A DNA stretch of 64,000 bases, from the NCBI GenBank assembly GCA_017503465.1, contig JAFVSY010000112.1:1-64000 (forward strand), given 5' to 3'. Position numbers and translations under genes: made by a program. The DNA comes from Tidjanibacter sp. (GTDB lineage: Bacteria; Bacteroidota; Bacteroidia; Bacteroidales; Rikenellaceae). The notes below the pieces were generated by a model, which did not search any database, was not told the origin of the DNA, and worked only from the letters and a program-made list of their open reading frames with translations. Shown here in pieces: positions 8,036-14,476 of this stretch (positions are counted from its first letter, which is position 1; each line of letters begins with the position of its first letter).

Positions 8036-8644
8036 CTATTTCTCCAAAACGAGTTCACCAAACCACTCGGGGCGGTGGAAGTCGGGTTGCTCCACCCCAA
8101 TGGGGCTCCAGCTCACAAAGTGTACGGGGGTGGTGCCGTCGCCACACTTGTAGAGGTTGGCCAGCAGCCTCTCGGGTGTGCCATTGATGTCCAATACCGC
8201 AAAGGGGAGCTCAAGTTCCAGGCTCCACTTGCCGTCTTTGATGTCGATGGGCTCGGCGGGCAACGACGAGCGGCGCACAATGGGTGCAGCCTGTTCCTCG
8301 GTGAAGTGGGTACACTCGGTGCGCGAAAGCCTCTTGGCCGAGAGTCCCACGCCAATGCAGTTGGTCTCAAAGTTGAAGTAGAATGGGCTCTCGGGCTCCT
8401 TCACGAAAAACTCCACGCAACTATCCTCCCACACGGGTCCGTTGGCGGTGGTACACACAGCCTTGGTGTGGGCCTCCTCCACCTCATAGCGTACCAGCAG
8501 CGAGGTGCCGTTGTGGCCAATGTGGAAGCGCACCGAAGGCCTGTAGGGATACTCTGCCCAGTTGATACACTCGATGGTGTCGGTGGCAAATTGTTCCAAG
8601 TGGTCGAACCCCTCCACGCGGGGTACTCTGATACTCTTTTTCAT
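8036..8644 (-). CDS. family-9-like carbohydrate-binding (DOMON-like) protein
   Basis: 202 residues without a signal peptide. The pattern VRFHIGHNGTSLLVRYEVEE, then VWEDSCVEFFVKEP, NFETNCIGVG and a closing SWSPIGVEQPDFHRPEWFGEL is the Bacteroidetes carbohydrate-binding family 9-like fold seen in CBM9 and DOMON beta-sandwiches. It lies 30 nt upstream of nahK and downstream of GH89 on the same strand, so it is probably co-transcribed. Without an export signal, a role in binding extracellular glycan is uncertain. Confidence 0.7.
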   Translation of the reverse strand: MKKSIRVPRVEGFDHLEQFATDTIECINWAEYPYRPSVRFHIGHNGTSLLVRYEVEEAHTKAVCTTANGPVWEDSCVEFFVKEPESPFYFNFETNCIGVGLSAKRLSRTECTHFTEEQAAPIVRRSSLPAEPIDIKDGKWSLELELPFAVLDINGTPERLLANLYKCGDGTTPVHFVSWSPIGVEQPDFHRPEWFGELVLEK

Positions 8645-8650
8645 AGTTTT

Positions 8651-8688
8651 GTCAACCGTCGACCGTCGACCGTCAACCGTCGACCGTC
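8651..8688. repeat. 7-bp-period tandem array gtcRacc
   Basis: Five consecutive 7-mers (gtcaacc, gtcgacc, gtcgacc, gtcaacc, gtcgacc) plus gtc, immediately upstream of the 8644 start codon on the minus strand. Confidence 0.85.
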
Positions 8689-8752
8689 TTTTTCTTAATT
8701 AGTAAATATTGTTCCTTTCTTTTTCTCGGGTATCTTTTTTAATACCCGTGAA

Positions 8753-8779
8753 GTTAGGGAATTTAGTGAGGTTAGGGAA
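8753..8779. repeat. 9-bp-period array, 3 units
   Basis: gttagggaa, tttagtgag, gttagggaa. It follows a copy of the GGGTAT palindrome at about 8728-8748. Confidence 0.65.
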
Positions 8780-8802
8780 AATTTATTTTGTCAATCCCAA
8801 CC

Positions 8803-11025
8803 CTACTTAATAGGGGTATTGCGGTATTTGGCAAACATTTCGCGTGCCATCTCCAACTCGCCACCTGCGGGTTTGCGGTCGAAGGTGTCGATGCGGTCGG
8901 TCCACCAGCGGGTCTCAAATTTGTTGCTGATTGTGTTGAAGGTCTGGTGGTCCTTGCCGGTGTAGTTGCCCTTGGTGAGCACGGCGCTCTTAACCTCGTG
9001 GAAGTAGAGTTCCCAACGCTCGCCGTAGTAGGAGGTGATAAGGCCCGCTTGGCAACGCCTTGCGTAGTCGTTCAGGCGGCTGCCCTCCACACCCCAAGCG
9101 GTGATAAGGCTACGGGCGTTGCTCTCGTAGTAGTCCTTCTCGGCTTCGTTGGTACCAAAGGTGCGCGCATCCTGCAACCACTTGTCGAGCATAAAGGTCT
9201 GGTTGGTGGCCATCAGGCGGTCCATATCCTCGAAGAGTTCACACATAAAGTCCTCCTCCACAGTCATTGCCTCAATGTCGCCCTTCCTTTTGGCCTCGCT
9301 AAAGCGGCACAGCGAGAGCACAAAGGTGTTGCTCAGCAGCTCCCTGGTGATGTTCACCACGTCGAAGCGGTGGCTGGGGCGGTCCGACTCAACCTTCAGC
9401 AGGTAGTCGAGTGCGCTGATGAGGGTGCGCTGGTCGGCATCCATCGTTTCGTTCCACTTGTAGTCGGCCTGTGGGGGAGTTACAAGCAGGGGGTGGCGGT
9501 GTTTGGGGTTGCCCACGTGGGAGTGCTTACCGTAGTCCTCGTTGTTATACACGCCATCGGCCAAAATCTGCCAAGCCTTGCGGGCGTTCTCATCCACAAA
9601 ACCTACCCTCTGGTCGGCCATAGTGTTCACCCATTCGGTGGGGTTGCTGTGCTGTGGCAGGGTCCAAGCCTTCTCAAACACATACTCATACACGAAGGGG
9701 TTGTAGTCGAAGCCCTCAAGGGTGGAGCCAATGCCACTCACGTTGGGACCGGCGTTGGCCAAGGTGTTCTCAAAGCGGCGGTCTATCTCTTTGATATTAC
9801 CCGTCAGGGGCGAGTTGCCACCGAAGTTGCCGAGGTAGCACCAGATGAAGGGAGTGCCATAGAAACTCTCCACGGTGGGCCACACCTCATAGAACTCGCA
9901 GAAGTAGTCGAGCATAAGTTGTCCCTTTGCAGGGGGAGCAGTCAGGTAGGCCTCTACACGCTCCGGGGTCCAGTGCTGACGCTGGTAGTAGAACAGCCAA
10001 CCCATCTGCAACCACACAGCCTTGCGGTCGGCCTTGCGCAGGCTCTCATAGACCTGGCGGCTCACCCTTGCCAGATAGTCAGGCTCCCACGAGGGAGGAG
10101 TGAGCTCGTTGAAGAGGTCGATGCCATAGACGTGGTCGGTGCCATAGGTCTGCTCCTGAATTTGGAGGAAGAGTTTTTGAATCTTGGTGTAGGCAGGGTC
10201 CATCGGGTCGAGGAAGCTGCACGCATAGTCATCGGGGAAGTCGCTCCAGTGTTTGAGCTTGGTGATTTTTGCTTCGGGCATAACCCTCGCCAACTCGGCC
10301 GGAACGTGGCCTGCAAAGGCGGGCAGCACGGGACGCATACAGAGTTCCCTCTCGCGAGCCACAATCTGCTTCTGCAACTCCTCCTGACCCTCGAGCCAAC
10401 CCTTGGGCAGGGGACCTTGCCAATAGTCGATGTTCTGCATACGGTGCCAAGGCAGGTGGGCGGGGCCGGTGAAGTAGTTTCTAATCTCCTCGTCCGTAAG
10501 TCCGAGGCTGCTCCACACTTTGTACCAAATGCTCTCCTGGCCGGTGATAGCCAGCGGTAGGTTCACACCATTGAGGGCCATCCAGTCGATGAGCCTCTCC
10601 CAATCGTTCCAACCCCACCACGGCATTGTATAACCATAGGTGCAGTAGTTGAGGAAGAAGCGGTCCTTCACACGTGCTTTGGCGGCCACGGGTACCTCCA
10701 CAGTGGGCAGGGTGGCGGGCAACACCACGGGGTCGGCCGCATACCACGACACCTCCGTAAGACAGTAGTATTTGAGGTAGTGGTTCAGACCAACGGCCAT
10801 TGAACCAGCATTGTTACCTGCGATGACTATTTTTCCATTCTCGCTGGAGAGTTCCCAGCGGTCGCCCCCCTTGGCGGGCAACACTCGCCACTCAAAGCAG
10901 TCGGCCACCGAGGGTATAACCCTCTCGGCCAGAGCCTCTATGGCGGCGATGTTTTTGTCTGGTTTTGCTGCGAAGGTGGTTGTCGCCACAAGGCACAATG
11001 CCACAAATACTACAAGTCGTTTCAT
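8803..11025 (-). CDS. alpha-N-acetylglucosaminidase, GH89 (NAGLU family)
   Basis: 740 residues with a cleavable signal peptide (MKRLVVFVALCLVATTTFAA), so periplasmic or exported. Domains in order: small N-terminal alpha/beta domain (about 25-115), catalytic (beta/alpha)8 barrel starting at FFLNYCTYGYTMPWWGWNDW, then an all-alpha C-terminal domain. The two catalytic glutamates of the family are visible: Glu307 in GIDLFNELTPP (acid/base, human NAGLU Glu316) and Glu437 in STLEGFDYN (nucleophile, human Glu446). GH89 cleaves terminal alpha-GlcNAc, for example alpha-1,4-GlcNAc on gastric mucin or from heparan-type chains. Its neighbours are a LacI regulator and a GlcNAc 1-kinase, so the cluster looks like alpha-GlcNAc scavenging. 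Confidence 0.93.
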   Translation of the reverse strand: MKRLVVFVALCLVATTTFAAKPDKNIAAIEALAERVIPSVADCFEWRVLPAKGGDRWELSSENGKIVIAGNNAGSMAVGLNHYLKYYCLTEVSWYAADPVVLPATLPTVEVPVAAKARVKDRFFLNYCTYGYTMPWWGWNDWERLIDWMALNGVNLPLAITGQESIWYKVWSSLGLTDEEIRNYFTGPAHLPWHRMQNIDYWQGPLPKGWLEGQEELQKQIVARERELCMRPVLPAFAGHVPAELARVMPEAKITKLKHWSDFPDDYACSFLDPMDPAYTKIQKLFLQIQEQTYGTDHVYGIDLFNELTPPSWEPDYLARVSRQVYESLRKADRKAVWLQMGWLFYYQRQHWTPERVEAYLTAPPAKGQLMLDYFCEFYEVWPTVESFYGTPFIWCYLGNFGGNSPLTGNIKEIDRRFENTLANAGPNVSGIGSTLEGFDYNPFVYEYVFEKAWTLPQHSNPTEWVNTMADQRVGFVDENARKAWQILADGVYNNEDYGKHSHVGNPKHRHPLLVTPPQADYKWNETMDADQRTLISALDYLLKVESDRPSHRFDVVNITRELLSNTFVLSLCRFSEAKRKGDIEAMTVEEDFMCELFEDMDRLMATNQTFMLDKWLQDARTFGTNEAEKDYYESNARSLITAWGVEGSRLNDYARRCQAGLITSYYGERWELYFHEVKSAVLTKGNYTGKDHQTFNTISNKFETRWWTDRIDTFDRKPAGGELEMAREMFAKYRNTPIK

Positions 11026-11092
11026 TCTAATTTAGGTATGATAATGTTTTTGTTAAGTTTTGTTCTATATGTTCTATTTTTCCGCTTGGATG

Positions 11093-12193
11093 TCACATTC
11101 CACCCCCCCCCACGGCGGAATTTTGAACAACGTACTCTTTGTAGAAGTCGATGTTCTCACGGGTGATGATGTCCAGTGGCATATAGTTTTCCACGGCGGG
11201 GTGTCCGCCACATATGATATTTTTCAGGAGGGTCTCCACGGCAAGGAAGCCCTGCAACTCCGGCCTTTGGCCCACAAGAAAGTCCAGGTGTCCATCCATC
11301 ATTGCGGCCACGTTGTCGCTCGTGGGGTCGAGGCAGATGGTCTTGATGTGGTTGATGCCGATGCGCTTGAGGCTGTCGGTGATGATGCTACCCCTGGAGG
11401 ACAACACCGCTGCCCCCTTCACGTTGGGGTGGGCAGCAAAAAAGTCGGCCAGAGCCTTGTCGTTGTAGGCCTTATCCAAAGGCGAAAAGTTGAGGCGGTG
11501 CACCTTGTCGCCGAGGCGGTTCTGGTGGAAAAACTCCATAAAACCAATCTTGCGCTGGATGGTGTTGTTGGCACTCTCGTCGCCCACCCTCATCGCCTGG
11601 AACAGAGCATATTCGCTGTCGGCAGGAGTGGTTTGGCGAATGAGCTTGGCAATCAGATAGCCGCAGGAGTCCTGCTTGGCGGAGTAGAAGGCCATAGGGT
11701 TGGTGCCCTCCACCATTGAATCCACGTAGGCATAGGGGATGTGCTCCTCGTCGAGGGTCTGTGTCAAACGTATGGTCTCGTCCTTGAAGGTGGGGCCTAT
11801 GACCACCGCATCGGGCTTGGCCTCCAACACTTTGGAGTAGGTGGTGCGGCAGTTGTAGAGGTCATATTGGTCGTAGGTGTAGACCTCGCTTGTGAGGTCC
11901 ACAACGCTGTACTCGTTCAGAGCCTTGCTGAAACCCTCGTGTATCTGTTGCCAATATTGGCTGCCTTGGGTGTGGGGCGTAACGAACACAATCTTTATGC
12001 GCTTACGTATGGAGATGGAAGAGAGGTAGATGTTGGGGTTGTAGTTCACCCTGTTGAGCACCTCTTCCACAGCCTTGAGGGCTGCGGGCGACACCTTGCC
12101 TCGCCCGTGCAGCACACGGTCCACCGTTCCGGCCGACACTCCGGCCATCTCGGCGATGTCCTTAATTCTTATTTTTTGGGGGTTCTTTGCCAT
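11093..12193 (-). CDS. LacI-family transcriptional regulator
   Basis: 366 residues from the ATG at 12193. An upstream in-frame ATG at 12232 would overlap the promoter. The N-terminal HTH plus hinge (about residues 8-60) reads IRIKDIAEMAGVSAGTVDRVLHG. A periplasmic-binding-protein-like sensor follows (KIVFVTPHTQGSQYWQQIHEG onwards), typical of sugar-responsive repressors. It is first in the minus cluster with GH89 and diverges from the 25-kb PUL, so it could control either or both; the effector is unknown. A nine-G tract (minus strand, 11103-11111) lies in the last codons and gives a Gly4 tail. Confidence 0.9.
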   Translation of the reverse strand: MAKNPQKIRIKDIAEMAGVSAGTVDRVLHGRGKVSPAALKAVEEVLNRVNYNPNIYLSSISIRKRIKIVFVTPHTQGSQYWQQIHEGFSKALNEYSVVDLTSEVYTYDQYDLYNCRTTYSKVLEAKPDAVVIGPTFKDETIRLTQTLDEEHIPYAYVDSMVEGTNPMAFYSAKQDSCGYLIAKLIRQTTPADSEYALFQAMRVGDESANNTIQRKIGFMEFFHQNRLGDKVHRLNFSPLDKAYNDKALADFFAAHPNVKGAAVLSSRGSIITDSLKRIGINHIKTICLDPTSDNVAAMMDGHLDFLVGQRPELQGFLAVETLLKNIICGGHPAVENYMPLDIITRENIDFYKEYVVQNSAVGGGGM

Positions 12194-12210
12194 AGTGTGT
12201 GTGTTTTGCA

Positions 12211-12241
12211 CAAAGGTATAATTTATTTTCAAAACTGCAAA
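12211..12241 (-). promoter_or_regulatory. promoter of the LacI-type gene
   Basis: On the minus strand: TTTG (12241-12238), a 19-nt spacer, then TACCTTTG (12218-12211). An exact match to the Bacteroidetes consensus, 17 nt before the ATG. Confidence 0.75.
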
Positions 12242-12433
12242 ATGTCTGATTGTAGCGCCATTGCGTTAGGGTTGTTTTTTCTGCTCCTTTTGTGATGCAA
12301 ATGAGTGTGTATTTGAGTGTGTATTGTGTTGATTTTTTGCATTTTTCGGTTGGTCTGAAAATTGTTATTTGCTGACAGTCAGGGTGGTGGAGTGGTGTGT
12401 CAAATGTGTGTTTTGAAAAAGTTGTGAAAAATA

Positions 12434-12464
12434 TTTGCATATTCAAAATAAAGGTGTACTTTTG
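12434..12464 (+). promoter_or_regulatory. PUL promoter
   Basis: TTTG (12434-12437), a 19-nt spacer and TACTTTTG (12457-12464): an exact consensus match about 60 nt before the first PUL gene. The inverted repeat TTTGTG-N8-CACAAA overlaps the -7 box. Confidence 0.78.
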
Positions 12465-12522
12465 TGTGTACGTCCACAAAGGTGTGGAAACAACTAACGT
12501 AGAACTAAATAGAAAAAACTTG

Positions 12523-13422
12523 ATGAAAAAGGGCCTTTTTGCTTTATTTCTGTCGGCTGCAATGTTCGTTTTTTCCGCTTGCAACGAAACCGGCCAGCAG
12601 GGCGAGGGTGGTGAACCTGAGCCTACTCCGGAAAAGGTGGTTTACGATGTCTATCTTTTCCTCGGTCAGAGTAATATGTCGGGCTTTGGTGGAGATATGC
12701 TCCCCGGAGATGAGGACCCGATTCCCAATGTTTTTCAGCTCGATAACAATGGCGAGATTCGTCCCGCAGGAGCTCCGCTGAACTTCTACTCCTCGGTGCG
12801 CAAAAAGATTGCATACCAAAAGGTTAATCCTGCCTTTCAGTTCGCAAAGGAGATGAGCGAGAAGAGCAAAAATCCCGTGCTGATTGTCTGCAACGCTCGC
12901 GGAGCAACCACGCTTTCGCAATGGCAAAAGACGGCAAGCCCCATTAGTTTCAGTCAGAATGATAATGACGATCCTTGGTTGTGGGGCACACGAGCACAAC
13001 TCTATGGTGAGGCTGTACGTCGTTGCAAACAGGCTTTGGAGTATGGCAATTTGAAAGCCATCTGCTGGCACCAAGGCTGTGGCGACTCGCAATCGCCCAC
13101 CGTGATGGCAAGTTACTTGGAGAAACTCAATGTCTTTGTGACCGATTTGAGGACCGATTTGGGTGTGGGTGAGGAGGTCCCCTTCATCGCCGGCGAACTT
13201 CAGTATAAGAGTTCCGGTGCTCCTCGATTCAACCCCATCATTCGTACCATTGGCGATGTGGTTAAAGGAGGCCACTGGGTGTCGGCCGAGGGGGTTACAA
13301 TCTGTGCCGATAACATCCACTTCGACCGTCCGGGCCAAATACTCATCGGCGGCAGATATGCTGCAAAAGTGCTTGAGTTGCTTGATGTGGAGAAAGAAGA
13401 ATATGTCGGTGGGGTAGAATAG
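12523..13422 (+). CDS. secreted SGNH carbohydrate acetylesterase (SASA domain, CE6-like), copy 1
   Basis: 299 residues from the ATG at 12523, with a lipoprotein signal ending in FVFSAC (Cys20). The catalytic-Ser motif is YLFLGQSNMSG (Ser50). A middle block reads AICWHQGCGD, and the C-terminal Asp/His pair is in ADNIHFDRPGQ (Asp263, His266), as in sialate O-acetylesterase/CE6 enzymes. These remove O-acetyl groups from sugars, often to let glycosidases act. It is the first PUL gene. It is paralogous to the next gene, with which it shares NPVLIVCNARGATTL. The sugar backbone is unknown. Confidence 0.85.
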   Translation: MKKGLFALFLSAAMFVFSACNETGQQGEGGEPEPTPEKVVYDVYLFLGQSNMSGFGGDMLPGDEDPIPNVFQLDNNGEIRPAGAPLNFYSSVRKKIAYQKVNPAFQFAKEMSEKSKNPVLIVCNARGATTLSQWQKTASPISFSQNDNDDPWLWGTRAQLYGEAVRRCKQALEYGNLKAICWHQGCGDSQSPTVMASYLEKLNVFVTDLRTDLGVGEEVPFIAGELQYKSSGAPRFNPIIRTIGDVVKGGHWVSAEGVTICADNIHFDRPGQILIGGRYAAKVLELLDVEKEEYVGGVE

Positions 13423-13433
13423 GTGAAACCGTG

Positions 13434-13471
13434 GTGTGGTATGGAGAGTCCGAGTGCTCTCCGTGCCACAC
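13434..13471 (+). other. strong intercistronic hairpin
   Basis: 15-bp stem (13434-13448 with 13457-13471, two G-U pairs) and an 8-nt loop, starting 11 nt after the stop codon of copy 1. No U-run follows, so it looks like an RNA stability or processing element rather than a full terminator. Confidence 0.7.
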
Positions 13472-13538
13472 TGCTTTGTTGGCAGAGAAGAAGATAAAAG
13501 TAACACAAAAAATAACTTTTTTGAAAGAAAAGACGACT

Positions 13539-14414
13539 ATGACTAGGCGTGGTTTGCTGGTGGCAATGTTTGCCGCCATTTTGACTTTCTCTTCGTGCGC
13601 GCACTCGTGCACGCAAAAGGGCGAAGAGGGAAACAAGGAGAATGTCGAACAGCAGGAGCAAAAATATGACGTATATCTGCTCATCGGCCAGAGTAATATG
13701 GCCGGTAGGGGGGCTATGTTGGAGGGCGATGAGGCCCCCATTGAGGGTGCTTGGTTGCTCAACGCACAAGACAAGCCGGAGCCCGCTGCCGCACCGATGA
13801 ACCGCCATTCCACCATCCGCAAGGGCATAAAGATGCAGGGCATCAACCCCGCTTGGTCGTTTGCCAAGGAGGTGGCCGCAAAGAGCGAAAACCCTGTGCT
13901 GATTGTGTGCAACGCCCGTGGAGCCACCACCCTCGGTATGTGGCTCAAGGGTGCTGCTGAGCGTACCTACTCCCAGAAGGAGGGCGATGACGAGTGGCTT
14001 TGGGGTCAGCCTATTCCCAACCACTTCAACGAGGCTGTGCGCCGTTGCAAAGAGGCAATGAAGTATGGCGAGTTGAAGGGTATCATCTGGCACCAGGGAT
14101 GCGGTAACTCACAACCCGGCACAGTGGGTAGTTACCTGCCCGCTTTGAAGAACTTCGTTCGCGACTTGAGGGCCGAACTTGGCGTTGGCACAGAGGTTCC
14201 CTTCATTGCCGGCGAGATTTATCACGGCTACGTTAATGCACAGTATTTCAACCCCGTAATCCGTCAGATTGGCGACTACGTTGAGGGTGGCTATTGGGTG
14301 TCGGCCGAGGGCTGCACCGCCAATAGCGACAACGTCCATTTCGACCGCGCCGGCCAGATTTTGCTCGGCGAGAGGTATGCGGTCAAACTCTTTGAGGTGC
14401 TCGAAGCTAAATAG
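13539..14414 (+). CDS. secreted SGNH carbohydrate acetylesterase (SASA domain, CE6-like), copy 2
   Basis: 291 residues from the ATG at 13539, the first Met that gives a signal. The lipobox is LTFSSC (Cys20). It is followed by a Glu/Gln-rich linker, the Ser motif YLLIGQSNMAGRG (Ser52), GIIWHQGCGNSQ, and SDNVHFDRAGQ (Asp264, His267). Closely related to the preceding gene, so a tandem duplication. The two copies may differ in acetylation position or chain preference. It is separated from copy 1 by a stable hairpin, and GH3 follows after 62 nt. Confidence 0.85.
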   Translation: MTRRGLLVAMFAAILTFSSCAHSCTQKGEEGNKENVEQQEQKYDVYLLIGQSNMAGRGAMLEGDEAPIEGAWLLNAQDKPEPAAAPMNRHSTIRKGIKMQGINPAWSFAKEVAAKSENPVLIVCNARGATTLGMWLKGAAERTYSQKEGDDEWLWGQPIPNHFNEAVRRCKEAMKYGELKGIIWHQGCGNSQPGTVGSYLPALKNFVRDLRAELGVGTEVPFIAGEIYHGYVNAQYFNPVIRQIGDYVEGGYWVSAEGCTANSDNVHFDRAGQILLGERYAVKLFEVLEAK

Positions 14415-14476
14415 TCGGATGGGCGCAACTAACAAAACCAGAAGAATTGATAAACAACAAAAACCGCGATAGAGAA

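Larger units (their letters stand above)
12194..12522. other. divergent promoter region between the LacI-type gene and the PUL
   Basis: About 330 bp, AT-rich, with no gene. It holds a well-formed promoter on each strand and two copies of gagtgtgtatt in tandem (about 12304-12327). TTTG/CAAA inverted repeats overlap both -7 boxes: TTTGCACAAA at 12205-12214, and TTTGTG-N8-CACAAA at 12461-12480. These are candidate repressor operators. Confidence 0.6.
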
